From contig CM072161.1 of NCBI GenBank assembly GCA_036850595.1, positions 18,619,812 to 18,683,811 on the forward strand: DNA of 64,000 bases, read 5' to 3'. This stretch comes from Rhyacichthys aspro (Eukaryota > Chordata > Actinopteri > Gobiiformes > Rhyacichthyidae). Both the position numbers and the translations under genes were made by a program. Under the pieces are notes generated by a model. It had not been told where the DNA came from, searched no databases, and saw nothing but the letters and a program-made list of their open reading frames with translations. Below, one piece after another: positions 1 to 12,398 of this stretch; the first letter of the stretch is position 1, and every line of letters starts with the position of its first letter.

Positions 1-324
1 TAAAAGAGGAATAAGGCAGGAACAGCATGTTGGAAACTGTGAAATCATGGCTGTTGTGCAAAGGCTAAAAGGTTAACTCTAGTTGTAGTTGTACGTAGGG
101 CTGTGCAAAATATACACAAATATACTTTTATGACAATATCAAAGATGACTTGAACTGTAAAAATATTATGATACACTTTGCATGTAATTGTCAATCACAG
201 CCGGTCAAGTTTAATTAAAAATCTTGTCTTTTTAAGCTTTTAAATGCTATTGCAAATCATTGTTATTGCAGTATTCACCATATATATGACATGTTTTCCT
301 AATATTGCGTGCCCCTAGTTGCAG

Positions 325-413
325 GACAGTCCATGCTGCTGCGTTCAGGACTCATCTGGAAGTACTTGCGCGCTACAGTACCTCCTGAAAGCACGCTGAT
401 GCACTTCCACACA
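325..413 (+). other. candidate 89-bp exon, unassigned
   Basis: A pyrimidine-containing acceptor (CCCCTAGTTGCAG) ends at 324 and a strong donor (ACA then GTGAGTAA) begins at 414. One of the three frames is open throughout and reads about 29 residues including SGLIWKYLRATVPPESTL; the other two frames have stops. The local CpG content is higher than the surroundings. I do not recognise the peptide, and no partner exon was found. It could be an untranslated or alternative first-region exon of fhl1, the last internal exon of a gene upstream of the window, or chance. Splicing it directly to the fhl1 exon at 7269 meets a stop (TGA) before the fhl1 ATG in that frame, so it would be 5'UTR if joined there. 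Confidence 0.25.
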
Positions 414-2324
414 GTGAGTAAACCTGGACCCACATGTGCGACTGACCTTTCGCAGCCTGACAATTACGCTCACACATGCACAGCAGAGCGCCGCAGGGAG
501 TTAGGGTTGGAGCTGAACTAAAGCTGGTGGCTGCATGTTAAAGAAATTATCATGAGTCAGTCCCATAAAATACAACACAGCCTCGTAAAACTTTATGCAA
601 TTTGTCTGGCTATACGTCATGGTAACTCTCTGTTGTTTCTTGCCTGTGGTGAATTTAACAGGACCCAATGTAAATGCTATGCAAACAGCACTATCTTTTG
701 CATTTTTATAGATCCCTGCTGAAGAGTTTTGAGGAGATTTGCAGTTGTTGTAATCCTCAAACATGACTTTTATAGGCTTCAAGGCTTTTCTTCAATTAAC
801 AAAAACAAATTATCTTCATAGTTTGCAGGAAAAAGGTAAAAAATTGTCAAACACTATAAAATGTCTGCAGAAGAAAGTGTTTTTCCCAATATGGGTCATT
901 TCGTCCATCTGTTTCGGAGCATGAAAAACACATCTGGCTGGAAAGAGGTGATGACGAAGAGAGATGACAACAGTTGAGGCATTTTTCGCTCTTCGAGATG
1001 AAAGCTTCGATACGAAAGGGAGTATTTGAGTGCAGTTGAAGTTAGATGACGTGTATCGAGCTCAAAGTGTTGAAGAGTGACCCATACATGGCCTTAGACT
1101 ACAGAGATTTATGGCGCAAAGTTTGGAGGTAAATCAACAAGAAAGACGGCTCCGAGAGTCCAAGAAGCTTATCCTCACACTAAATTTTACCATTGGCATT
1201 CGATTGCTAGTTGTAAAGTAATAGATATTAGGGAAATACTTTTTTGTCATAGTTTTTTCTTGTCTTTCATCCAGTTTTGTCAGCTGCTCGGCTCTGAAAG
1301 ACATCCGCATAAGAAAACAGAGAGAACAGACACGGCAACACAGGAAACTTGTAACTCAAACTTACAGTAGAGACAGAGCGGCGAAGGGTAAAGAAACAGC
1401 TAACCATTTGCAACTGGTGATCCCATTTGCTGTCGGAGCGGGACACTGGATCTCACTCGACACGACTTGGATTTGTTGTATCTGCTTTATTTCTCCGTCT
1501 GGAATGTGACAAGGCCGGTGCCAAATAAAACAATTATTCGACTTTGTAGGCTGCAAATGTTTAGCTGGGCTCGCTGGGCAGCTTCGATTACTTTATTTTG
1601 ACATTGTATTATTGGAGTGGGAGCTTTTCGGGAACGCTCCCATCGGGATTTAACTGGAGCTGGCGAGCGATTTTGAGAGCTGTTCTCGTCAATATTTGGA
1701 TAATAAGAAGCAGCAGATGACTGTGTGTGTAATGTGAAAGGTATTACTAATTTATTCCATGGTTTGTCAGAGTGTGAGTGAGGAGATATGAACGATCAGA
1801 TTATAACGCAGAGCTAAAGCAGGCGAGTTAGCTGGTCGCAAATTACAGCAAAAATAAATAAATATCTCAATTAAAATGGCTTGATCACCAAAAGAAACCC
1901 ATTAAGAGCACTTTAACTATGACCTCTTGTACTCTCCATTTTTATTCACATGTGAAATGTAATTTAGACAGAACAGATGATCTTTGTTCTGATAAAAATG
2001 GAAACCAAATCTGGGAATGAAGCTATAGACTCAAGTTTCAGCCCAACAGCAGCTTCCTGAACGGGCGTGTCCTGAGCCAAAAGTGGGTCTTGAGCAAATC
2101 CTTAATGGGTCGCAGTGTGTGTAGTCAAAATAAGCACACATTTGTAGGTCCCACAGTGAAACCAGTCGAGAAGCACTGCTGTGGAATCTCAAATACGGAA
2201 AAACCTTTATTATCATCACAATTTAATTTCGGCCAAAATGAGGTCGGCTGGCCTGGGACTTTGAAACAACTACAGGGCTTCTGAACCAACATTTTTAGTA
2301 TTTTTTACTGCAATAATCTCCCTG

Positions 2325-2510
2325 GAAAGGTGTTCCAGGCATGTCCTACCGGGAGGAGGGCCCGGGGAAGACCCAGGACACGATGGAGGGACTACGTCTC
2401 TCTGCTGGCCTGGGAACTGCTCGGTATTCCCCTGAAAGAGCTAAAGGAAGTGTCTGGGGAGCGGGAAGTCTGGGCATATGTGCTTAAACTTCCCCAGCTC
2501 CAAATAAGTG
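2325..2510 (+). mobile_element. LINE ORF2 C-terminal remnant
   Basis: The translated stretch contains FQACPTGRRARGRPRTRWRD followed by a segment resembling DYVSxLAWxxLGIPxxELxEV and GEREVW. This GRPRTRWRDYV...LAWE...GEREVW pattern is the usual end of the second ORF in fish non-LTR retrotransposons. Only the last 50-60 residues are present, so this is a 5'-truncated dead copy. The clade cannot be assigned from so short a piece. Confidence 0.7.
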
Positions 2511-3264
2511 GAAGAAGATGGACGGATGGAAATAAAGGCTTCATGTGTTCGCAGTGTAAGAATATCAAAAGATATGGATCCAACCTTGGTTTGACTTTCA
2601 GTTGAGAAAATGTCTGTCTAGTCACTGATTAATATTTTTAGTTAATGTTTCACGGCTCAAAGACTTATCACTGTGGAGATTTATACCTGCAGCACATACT
2701 GACTGTCATATCTACGTTTATGGTTAATGTGAATCCCAGATAAAAAACGTCTGTTGTTGTAAAGCAGCTAGAATTTCCCTCTAAAACTCTAGTCCGTGTA
2801 ATTGACTGATCTGTGCCAACTTCACCATTCAGATAGACTTCCTGTTGCTCATTTTTCCACCACATTCTTCAGTGATAAGCTCATGCCAACACAGACGCAG
2901 AGGCACATGTCGACAATCGTAAGATAAAAACCCCTCTTTTTGTGCGCTGTATCTTTATATCGCTTTGTCTCACTGTGTCTTTGCTTGTTTCCTGTGGCAT
3001 GATGTCACCTCTGTGCTAATTTTACGACAGAGATTTGCATCCCCACTAAGCCTTAATTGTGACAGTAAATGTGGTTATTTAAAATAGCAGTGGTGGGAAA
3101 GGACTGGCCTTAAATTAATGAGCACCACAGTCATAAAGAGTCTAAGAGCTGGAAGCAACAGTGGGTTCATTATTGTGACTGTTACTGTGGTTACTTCTGG
3201 TAAAAGTCGAGTTTTTGTGCTAAAGAGAAGCCACTATTTAGGATTTGAAACAGTTGAGCTGCTA

Positions 3265-3308
3265 AATCAAATCCAACTAAAGCCTGTTCAAATCCAGCTG
3301 CTTAAAAC
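3265..3308 (+). repeat. fragment of 21-bp repeat family
   Basis: About two degenerate copies of the ATCCAACTAAAACCTGTTCAA-type unit found in the larger arrays of this window. No flanking block of the element is recognisable. Confidence 0.45.
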
Positions 3309-3432
3309 AAGCCCTGAGGTCACCTTGATCTGGATATCAGCCTTTATTCCCTAAACATTCAACTGTATCAATCGATTTTCCTGTTGTTTTTGTTTTTGAA
3401 GTAACTTGAACATGGCTCGCTCTACAGTGCCT

Positions 3433-3800
3433 TAAACGTTTTCAATTTAATTTTATTTCTGTAGCCCAATATCATAACAACAGTTGCCTCAAAGGGCTTT
3501 ACAAAGACAAAAGGCAGTAAAGAGACAAACAGACTGTACTAGAAAACACTCCTTGTCCTTAGACCCTCCATCAAGACGAGGAAAAACTCAAAAAAAACCC
3601 CAGCCATGGTTGAAAAGTGAACCACAGAAGGAGGATCTAGTCCCAGGACAGTCATTGACAAATAAACCATCATATTTACAAATCAATAAAAGTGCATATA
3701 GTACCTCAATCATTGTTAAACCCTGTCTACGGCCCTGGTCTCCTAGTTTAAAGTTATTCTCAAAACCTAGCCTTATATTTGACCTTTGATCTCGTAGACA
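3433..3800 (-). mobile_element. retroposon-type dispersed repeat, tail on + left side
   Basis: The left edge, TTATTTCTGTAGCCCAATAT and on to CCTCAAAGGGCTTTACAAAG, is the reverse complement of the fish repeat tail seen at 9680-9760 (CTTTGTAAAGCCCTTCGAGG, then a GATATTGGGCTATATAAATAAA-like end). It continues into CTTAGACCCTCCATCAAGACGAGG-like and GGAAAAACTC-like sequence typical of a common percomorph SINE/LINE-derived repeat. The exact right boundary is uncertain. Confidence 0.55.
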
Positions 3801-6800
3801 ATAGAACAGATTATGAAGCACTATAATAGTTTCATTTTATTCACAGACAAACCATTATCTTGGTCCGGATCGATCTGTTTGCAGCTAGCTTGTTATTTTT
3901 AATCAGTACATGTAGCTACATTGACAATTTGCATGCTTCGCAAATCAATCTAAAGTTTGTTCATTTGATACACGTCATAAACAACACATTCCTTCAAAAA
4001 GAAATGTTTTTTAAACACATTAACAACTCTTAAACGTATGAAACAGGCTCTTTGTCTTTTCAATCAAATGGATGTTTAACAGAACTTCTTTGTGAGCAAA
4101 TCAGCATCAATAATAGCACATTTTTCAACTCCAAAACCACTTCAAAAAATATTAAGGTATCCATTAAAATGCTTCCCAAACTCCAGGCTTCAACACAAGT
4201 CCACAAAAGCAACCGTTGACGCCAATGTGGCTACGTACGTCCAGAAAAGCCATAACTACGGCGAAACAGAGAAGACGTCATGTGAGGAAGGAAGGTAGGA
4301 TGCAGGCGAGGAGACTAGCTAATAAGGAGGATTAGTGTCTCAATAAAAAAGGGCTATTTTGTGCTTGTTTTTTATGTTGCCATTGTAAATCCCAAAATAA
4401 AGCTCCATAACGTAAGAGTTTATGGAAAACCGTTACGTGTCCCCGGCTGGAACTTAAGTCTTTATAATTGGAGTGCGTGAATGCTTTTATGCCCTGAACA
4501 TGTGATTAAACAAGTACACACACAGTTGTCTTTTGTGTCGAGCTTTAACACACTTCAATTTGGCATTTTAGTAGTTTCCATGGTGATTACACAAAGCCTT
4601 GAATTGGCAGTGTGGATTAAAGAGAATGACGTATACTTGTGATGGGGAATTTATTGCTGTAAAATAAGGACAAACTTGCAGCAACACTGTCTCGAAAGCC
4701 GGTTGACGTCAGAGAAACCTGATTTATTCCTCCAGACCTGTGTGGATACTGGCTCCTTTCCTGCCCGCCATTGTTCGACTCCCATCAGATAACATTATAC
4801 CGCGCTGATAGCCAAGCCGCATTATTGCTGTGACTACAACTTTGACAAACACTTCCTTATGTACCTTAGGCTTATTTTATCGTCTTTCTCTACATTTTTT
4901 TGTGAAGTTTATCCAGAGATGGACGAGTAACCTCACCCAGTCGACAAACTATTAGCTCCTGGTATTTTCCGCTTTTTGGTGAATAATGAGGAGCTTTTAT
5001 AAAATGACAGCTGCCGTTTGTAGCTGTTGTGTGTGAGACAAGCAGCACACAAAACCTGGGCGCCGTGACTCTAGAAACATTAACCTGCTCTAAAAACCTG
5101 TCAACCAAGTAACAAACGAGCTACTGCCTTTAAGCAACAAAATAGTCACCAGTAACTGCACAGGCTTGACGGTAACAGAAGTACCAGACTTTTCCATTCA
5201 TAAGTTCACAAGTTAACAAACTAAAACCAGATAATAAAAAGGTTTTAAACGAGAAACAAACACCTTGTTTTCCATATATCTGGCAATAAAGGAGCACAAT
5301 CTAAGAGTACAAAATGTTGCATTAGCATAGAAATATATGTATGCATCTCTAACCTAAGCTAATTTCTTTGTTAATTACTATGGTTACTCCACCAAAGCAG
5401 TACAATTAGCGTCTAATTCCCCTGGTTAAAAACTGACATTAAACAAATGTCTCTGTTAGGGACATTTTTGGAAAATTTGCAATGTTTGGTGGCTAGTGCT
5501 AATGCTGTCATTAAAAATGTATTTATGTCTAGGTCTAAGGGTCTATTGTAGTGAACTTTAATGTCACGAAATCATCAACTAATGGTGTAGAGTAAGAAGT
5601 AACTCCTTTGAACAATGATCAAACCGGTAGTGGTTTATAGTAATGTGTCAAGGTGCTGCACTGGATCATTCTGAGCTGAAGATAGTGATGATAAATTCAG
5701 ATACAAGAGTAGAGTGAGGCTTACAAGCGTTTAAACAACAGGAAAAAGACATGTATCGAGGTCACATGACTCACTCTTTCGGCGCTGCATTGACGACTGA
5801 GCCCAGAAACATGTTGGCCTTCTTTAAGACACTCAATACAACATTTACTTATTTTTCCTTTTGGAAAATAACATGTTTATTTGGATTTCGAAGATAAAAA
5901 CTTTAATTAAAAAAGTATAGCCTTAGTTTGAGAAGGTACTGCGGTTGATGAACGACTGGAAACTACTTATTCTTCTTCTACTGTTTATTCCAGCAGTCTA
6001 AGCTGTTCGTCACTACACTGAGATTTTTCACTTCCACTCAGTTAATGGCATTTAAAAGTTCACTTAAAACGCCTTCTTTCCCGCTGAACCAAACTAAAGT
6101 ACATTTAATATTCATTTAAAGCAAAGATATCTAGTTTTACACTGGAGGACAGCATTAGACGAGGACAAAATCAGCATCTGAGCCTGAGTGAAAGTAACCC
6201 GACCTTATGGCAACGCTCCTGAAGCAAAGCCCGTACTTCCTCCTGAATCTGCACCGACAGGCTGCAACAACACTATAGTTTGTGGTTTTGGCGGTTTCCT
6301 GGGAGCGGTCCGTGTCGGGAGAGAGTGTATTTGTGCTTGAGGTTCTGTCAAAGACTTGTCAACTTTCCAGTACGAGCCACATAAGTCATACCAGGCATTC
6401 CTCCATGCGCTCACCCCATGGACACACTAGTCTGGAGAATTCCTCCTGGTCAGCCAGCGTGAACCTGATGTGGGAAATAACTGAGTGAACACGTTTAAGC
6501 CCACTCCTCCTCGTTTACATTCATGTGTGAGCAGAGATTTTGTCCGACGGAAGTGTAGCCTTTTCTGCATGAAGCCTGTAATCAGTGTGTTCTTTAATGA
6601 CTATCGACAGTGATTGTGGATCTAAGTTTAGGGAGGTTATGCATGATGTATTTAAGGAAATGTGGCGTGGGAACTTGCATAATTTAACTAAAGAGGTCAT
6701 CATAACATCATTACTGGGCACAATCCACTAATTTAGGAGCTTTACGAGAGACAGATGGAGAGAAGAGTCACTTATTTAATACTATCACATATAAGGTTTT

Positions 6801-7282
6801 ATATAAGGTTTCATACAATAACTGTTTATTTAGTTGGAAATGACTCTAGTAGATGATTGTAAATGCAGGAAAGCTAACCCAGGAGTTAAAACAGAAGTTT
6901 AAATGGCCCTAACAAAGTGTAGTGAGCTGAAAAACTACTGCACATACACTTTTTTACATGCATCTCTCGCGGAGGAAACCAGTTCATGTTCAAAGCATAA
7001 TTGTGAGCTCTTACATAAACAACCACAACGTTTCCTCTAAAACCTGAAACTGAATCTTCACTTGACGACAGCACACAGGTGGGCACAGTGAAACAGAAGT
7101 ATGTGCGACTGTTTTTGTCTTTTTCCACCCACTCCTCTAAACTCAACATGTGTCGCTTCCCTTCAGTCGCTCTAAGGTGCTCCAACAGCGCCCCCGTGTG
7201 GTACTCTCACGTCACTGTTCCTAAAACGGCTGAAGCAATGACTTACTGATGCTTCTTGCTTTTTGCAGGCGAGTCTCTGAAG

Positions 7283-8996
7283 ATGGCAGAAGGCACTCAT
7301 TGCTTCTACTGCAGAGAAGACCTCGGAGGGAAGAGGTTTGTCCGAAATGAAGGCCGTCCCGTGTGCGTGCGCTGTCACACCAAATTCTGCGCCAACACCT
7401 GCCACGAGTGCCATCGGCCCATCTCTGTGGAGACAAAAGTGTGTGAGCTCCATGTTTATCTTTATGTGAGCTGAGTCGGTGTCATTAACTGTGAGTCTGA
7501 CCACAGGAGCTGACCCACAAGAGCCGGCACTGGCACGAGGAGTGTTTCCGCTGTTCCAAGTGCTACAAGCCTCTGGCCAAAGAGCCCTTTAGCACCAAGG
7601 ACGACCGGATCCTGTGTGGGAAGTGCTGCTCCAGAGAGGACGCTCCACGCTGCCATGGCTGTTACAAACCCATACTGCCTGGTGAGACTCTACTTAAATT
7701 AAACCAGACAGTTTCAAGATGATAAAATGCTTCAATTTTATTTGTTTGGAGCTACACAGGCTCGTAAAATAACTAAAATGCACTTGTTGGATGGATGAAA
7801 ACTGCCTGTTTTGATGTAAGCAAATACACTCTCTTTTGATTTAAAGGTGCAGAGAGCATGGAGTATAAAGGAAACTCGTGGCATGAGGACTGTTTCACCT
7901 GCTTCAACTGTAAACGACCAATAGGGACGCAGAGCTTCCTCTCGAAAGGAACTGACATTTTCTGCAGTCCTTGCTACGACAAGAAGTTCGCCAAGCAGTG
8001 CTTCAGCTGCAAAAAGGTAACATGCTTTTTTAATATTTAAATAGCCTTAGATATAGAGCAACTTTCTATATTTGTCTATATTTTTCAAGGTAAAAGCAGG
8101 TAACTTGTACACCACACTACACACACCTACAGCTTCAGTATATTTACTAGGTGATATTTCTAGCACCAGGTTTTAATTGGATTGGAACAGGTTTTAGATG
8201 GATTTGATTTTTGCTACAAAGATACGTAAATGAAATGTGTTCAAATCCATCCAAAACCTGTTTAAATCCAATTAAAACCTGTTAAAATCTGACTAAAACA
8301 TGTTCAAATCCAACTACAACCTGTTCAGATCCAACTAAAACCTGTTTCCATAAAGGAAAATTATTGTTAAAGATAACTTTTGTATAACTAAAATGAAGAT
8401 CTCACATTCAAAATTTCACAGAATATCAGTCTTTGGCCCCTGAAAGGATTCTTGTTAACTATCCCCTCACCACTTTGAGTTTGACACCACTGTTGTACCC
8501 CCAATAAAGTGGTAGACATGATGTTATTTCAATGACATGCTTAGCTTTGGTCAAACACTGACTACGCCACTGTCTTTAGGCGATAACCTCTGGAGGCGTG
8601 AACTACCAGGACCAGCCGTGGCACAGTCACTGTTTCGTTTGTACGTCCTGCTCAAAGCCTCTGGCCGGGACCAGTTTCACCAACCACCAGGACCAGGTCT
8701 TCTGTGTCGACTGCTACAAAAGCAACGTGGCCAAGAAATGTGCCAGCTGCAGCAACCCCATCACAGGTTTTATATACAACTGAAGTGTTTAAACTTAAGT
8801 ATACTATATATATCTATGTAACGTGTTGTCTTCTGTCATTTCAGGGTTTGGTAAAGGTGTAAATGTCATCACCTTTGAGGGCAGCTCCTGGCACGAATAC
8901 TGCTTCAACTGCAAGAAGTGCTCCCTCAGTTTGTCCAACAAGCGTTTCGTGGCCAACGGCAAAGACATCCTCTGCACCGACTGCGGCAACAAATAG
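7283..8996 (+). CDS. fhl1: four and a half LIM domains protein 1-like
   Basis: Five coding exons: 7283-7438, 7507-7681, 7847-8016, 8580-8766, 8845-8996. They sum to 840 nt, 279 aa plus stop, the usual FHL length. The ATG at 7283 is the first in an exon that opens at a splice acceptor (TTTTGCAG ending 7268) and gives MAEGTHCFYCREDL. The product has a half LIM finger (residues about 7-35) and four LIM domains, with the expected Cx2C...HxxC...Cx2C...Cx2C zinc ligands, for example WHEECFRCSKC and WHSHCFVCTSC. The last domain begins NPITGFGKG and the protein ends CTDCGNK. NPITGFGKG and the AITSGG-NYQDQPWH segment favour FHL1 over FHL2, FHL3 or FHL5, and the adgrg4 neighbour matches the human Xq26.3 order. 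By family knowledge FHL1 is a muscle-enriched scaffold at the sarcomere and nucleus without enzymatic activity. Which teleost paralogue (fhl1a or fhl1b) cannot be decided here. Confidence 0.93.
8160..8497 (+). mobile_element. 21-bp-array element, copy A (fhl1 intron 4)
   Basis: Left arm at about 8170-8200 carries the repeat in inverted orientation (GGTTTTAATTGGATTGG, CAGGTTTTAGATGG). A core TTTTTGCTACAAAGATAC follows, then about six forward units at 8235-8345, then a shared block of about 150 bp ending GGCCCCTGAAAGGATTC ... CCACTTTGAGTTTGACACCA. The end resembles hAT-type termini (GTGTCAAACTC). The element lies wholly inside the intron before the fourth coding exon of fhl1. Confidence 0.65.
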
Positions 8997-9259
8997 AGCT
9001 CGTCTCACTTTTCTTCAGTACAATGAGTGCAATTTCCCTACAAAATAAAATATATTTTCTTATAAATTGTGTAAAATCAATCAAATGGGCCAAAATCTAC
9101 GATCACATGACCATGGATTTCAACACATAAATGTCAATAATCAGAAATAATATGTTTTTGGGAGTTGTTTTTGTATGTTTTCTTTTAATGCACTTTCCTA
9201 AATCATGTTGCTGTCCATTGTACGTTATACAAAGAATGTGCTTTTTGTTGTTCAAACAG

Positions 9260-9265
9260 AATAAA
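9260..9265 (+). terminator. polyadenylation signal of fhl1
   Basis: AATAAA about 265 bp after the fhl1 stop, followed by a T/GT-rich stretch. A second AATAAA lies near 9044-9049, so two 3' ends are possible. Confidence 0.6.
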
Positions 9266-9339
9266 CATTTTTAAAAACTCTTTCATCTGTCTTTACCAAC
9301 ATCATTTTATTGACAGAGACCGCAGACCGCTGCTGTCAA

Positions 9340-9670
9340 CTCAAATTGGTGAGGGTCCTCGATAGTTAATAAGAATCCTTTCAGGGGCCGAAGATAGTGA
9401 CGTTTGGAAGCCTTTATTAAATTTTGAATGTGAGATTTCACCTTAGTCTTACAAATTAACTTCCTCCTTTTATAGAAACTGGTTTTAGTTGGATCTGAAC
9501 TGGTTTTAAAACGATTTGAACAGGTTTTAGATGGATTTAAACAGGTTTTAGTTGGATATGAAAAGGTTTTAGATGGATTTTAACAGACTTTACTAGGAAT
9601 AGAACAAGTTTTAGTCGGATTTGAACAGGTTTAAGATGGATTTGAACAGATTTGATTTATCTTTGTAGCA
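9340..9670 (-). mobile_element. 21-bp-array element, copy B (inverted, 3' of fhl1)
   Basis: Reverse-complement copy of the block seen at 8350-8497: CTCAAATTGGTGAGGGTCC, then ATAGTTAATAAGAATCCTTT, CAGGGGCCGAAGATAG and TTTTATAGAAACTGGTTTTA. It is followed by about eight inverted 21-bp units (GGTTTTAGATGGATTTGAAC) up to the core ATCTTTGTAGCAAAAATC. Opposite orientation to copy A, so the two bracket the last two fhl1 exons. Confidence 0.65.
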
Positions 9671-9679
9671 AAAATCAAG

Positions 9680-9762
9680 ATTGCCTTTAGTCTTTGTAAA
9701 GCCCTTCGAGGTAATTGTTGTTGTGATATTGGGCTATATAAATAAAACTGAACTGAACTTAT
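9680..9762 (+). mobile_element. retroposon tail fragment
   Basis: CTTTGTAAAGCCCTTCGAGG then TGTGATATTGGGCTATATAA and AATAAAACTGAACTGAAC. This is the characteristic 3' end of a fish SINE/LINE-derived repeat; it matches the inverted sequence at 3433-3510. No body of the element is visible upstream because copy B abuts it. Confidence 0.6.
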
Positions 9763-10045
9763 TATTTACTTAAACCAGAGTCTGTAAACCTAATTAGATG
9801 TTGCCATTGTGTTACATTTTCTTTACTGATTCTAAACGTCTACATATTGATATTGACTTGTCTCTCTCTTATATCTGAGTAAACAAACACACACAAGACA
9901 ATTATCTGAGTTACATTTACTTCCTGGTGATGTCCACTTACCTTAATTACACAAAACCTAACCTGATAATGACACTGTGACCCTGAAAGCAGCCGCTGTG
10001 ATTTAGAACAGCACTGATTTATGTTTCCATAACGCGAGAAATGTA

Positions 10046-10052
10046 TCGACCA
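10046..10052 (-). promoter_or_regulatory. CCAAT-type box in presumed adgrg4 promoter
   Basis: GACCAATCACAG lies about 160 bp upstream of the first inferred adgrg4 splice donor, in a short CpG-containing stretch. The position suits a CCAAT/NF-Y site, but the transcription start is unknown and the assignment is inference. Confidence 0.25.
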
Positions 10053-10099
10053 ATCACAGCAGCGACGGCCTCTGCTTTAGTCACACCTTCTTTTTGCAG

Positions 10100-10209
10100 A
10101 AACACGATTGTGGTTCCTCTTCTGCTCGCTCCAGGACTCTGTAGAGACACAAAAGCACATTGGACATATTCTTTTTATTTTGTATATTATTATTATTATT
10201 TTAATGCAG
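10100..10209 (+). other. adgrg4: probable 5'UTR exon of adgrg4 (start uncertain)
   Basis: A perfect 5' splice site (CAG then GTAAGTGAC) follows 10209, and a good acceptor (TTTGTTTTAG) ends at 10305, 7 bp before the signal-peptide ATG. This implies a 96-bp intron and a non-coding leader exon ending at 10209. The 5' end given is only a guess. Confidence 0.45.
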
Positions 10210-10312
10210 GTAAGTGACATTTATAATTGTTAGACGTAGCACTTTTTTAATATATTGAACTTGTCCCTGTTTCACAACACTGAATTCAACTGTTTTTTGT
10301 TTTAGATTTGTG

Positions 10313-12398
10313 ATGTCTAGTCTTTATAAATCTCTGTTAATCACTTTGTCTCTGCTGAGCACTGTCTTCACTGAGGAACAAGGTCCGTGATGTATTTTAC
10401 ACATCTCTCTCTCTTTATTGACAATTAACATTTATATCAATAATTATAGTGTAGTATAAAAGATTTGAGAAGTGTTTTTATGCATTGGTTACACATATTA
10501 ACAGTTTTTTCCCATATAGATATTAATTAGTGACTGATTTTTATAATGTCTGTGAAACAAGGGACTAAATAAGTCAGAATAGTGCTCTGTAAATAATGAA
10601 TTGAATATTTTCTAATGCTTTACTGATGCTAAATTATGTGCAATTACAAAATGTCACAGTGCATCGACAGTGTTATTTATTGAAGTATTTTGAGTCTCTG
10701 ACGCTGAACATCTGTTGTGTAGACACTAACTGTGCTTTGTGTTAATGATTTACTGTGTATTGTGTTTGTCAGGCCCTCAGCTCAGTTTATGGGGAAAGGT
10801 GGCTGACTTTACACCTAAGTGCAGCCCCTGGAAACTAAAGCCTGGGGTGAACATCCCGGCTCTGCAAGAGTTCACCGTCTGCCTCAGTCTGCAGCTCCAG
10901 GTACGGGCAGAGAGGGTTTTCCTTTTTGATAAAACGGTACGAGGGGTTTTTACTCGCTGCACGCCTCAAATGTCGACAGGTGCATTGAAGGAGTATCACA
11001 GAAAACTCAAAACACTCTTCATTTATTTATGAGGACAGCCCTTGCACTCCATCGTTTTATAAACTCCAAAAACACCTTTCGATCATTTAATAAAATAAAA
11101 TACACAATCAGGACGCAATTCATCTTCATGTAGCACATTAATTAAAATCATATCAGCATAATTATACACATATCATATCTTTGGGTCTGAGGTTAGTCTC
11201 AGGGCTGACATTTAGACACAGACACTGACAGATAACCGTTCACTCTCACATTCATCCACTAGGGGCACTATAGATCCACCAGTTCACCTATAAATGCATG
11301 TCTTTGGACGGTAACACAGGGAGGACGGGCAGAGTCCTTCTTGTTGTGAGACAGGAGGCTAACCACTCTCAAACCCCTTATATTTATAATATTATTGTAA
11401 TAAATTAAGCTAATGCTCAACAGTAATTGCTGAATGTGATGTGATAACTGCAAGACCTTTTGAGGTATTATGGATTAGATCTGCCTCTTGAGATAGTCAT
11501 TTTAAATATTCAAGCTTTATTTATTTAAGTAATAGTATATATTGTGGAAGTGTGAATAATTGATACTGCAAGCCTCAAGTCTTTTCTTTTCAATGTTGAG
11601 GGACTCTAACAAACGCCCTGTAGCCTTTAGTTTTAAGCATCCTACATCTAAACCTGACTAAACTAAGGATGTAAGCTTTGAAAGATTATCAGTAAAACAT
11701 TAAAATTAAATCTAAAACAAGTATAAATAAAACAGGAATGATACGGATATATGTGGATGGATTTTATTTTATCGAGACTGTGCTGATTTTATTTGATCAT
11801 TTATATTCAGGGCCCAGATTCCCCGCTGTGGACGGCCTTCATGTACCGTCATCCGGTCCAGCAGTACGCCGAGCTGGGGTTAGGAGGGAAAAACGGACGG
11901 CTGATCGTGTGGCTGTTCGGGATGGAGTTCACATCACACACAGTCCCCCTCCATCGAAACCTGTGGTACGAGCTGTGCATCACATGGTCCCACGAGAAGG
12001 ATGCTCCTGCCCTGTATGTGGACAGAAACCCAGTGGATGTTGTAGCAGGTGAGCCCAATAACAAACACAAATAACACTTTTTTTTTTTTGCATTATTTTC
12101 ACGTGTTTCTCTCTTAATTTGACAGACACTTCTTCGTCTCCTCCCTCGTGTTGTCAACTGGCGCCGAAAGGCTCACTAACACTCGGTGCGTCACACAAAC
12201 TGGTAAACGGTAATCCCGATATTCTCCCGGTCGGACGCCTGCGGGGAAAAATGTCTCTCGTTCGAATCTGGAGCCGAGAGCGCAGCAAAGAGGAAGTGAT
12301 GTCGTTGAACTGCACCGAGGGAGACGTGGTCAAGTGGGAGCAGGGCTACTGGGACACAACAATGTGCGGCCCTCTCCTGGACCGCAGCCTGCAGTGTG
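10313..12398 (+). other. adgrg4: adgrg4: signal peptide and pentraxin exons
   Basis: Exons 10313-10382, 10773-10900, 11811-12048, 12126-12398. After the signal peptide the frame reads KVADFTPKCSPWKL, then FTVCLSLQLQ, LWTAFMYRHP, WYELCITWSHEKDAPALYVD, and LRGKMSLVRIWSRERS. The paired Cys, the WxxLCxTW segment and the G-x-MSLVRIW motif are those of the pentraxin/laminin-G fold at the N-terminus of ADGRG4 and ADGRG6. The Ca-binding residues of classical pentraxins cannot be judged by eye. Confidence 0.85.

Larger units (their letters stand above)
1..7268. other. 5' flank of fhl1, mostly non-coding
   Basis: No multi-exon gene could be assembled here. The stretch holds one splice-flanked candidate exon (325-413), a LINE coding remnant (about 2325-2510), a small piece of the 21-bp repeat family (about 3265-3308) and a retroposon-like tail (about 3433-3800), each listed separately. 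The remainder is AT-rich sequence without recognisable features. Untranslated first exons of fhl1 probably lie here or further upstream, because the first coding exon of fhl1 begins with a splice acceptor, but none could be identified with confidence. Confidence 0.5.

Noticed and set aside
10783..11032. Extension of the second adgrg4 exon to a 97-codon frame
   Set aside because: The pentraxin reading stops matching after 10900, where a CAG-GTACGG donor lies and the next exon resumes in phase.
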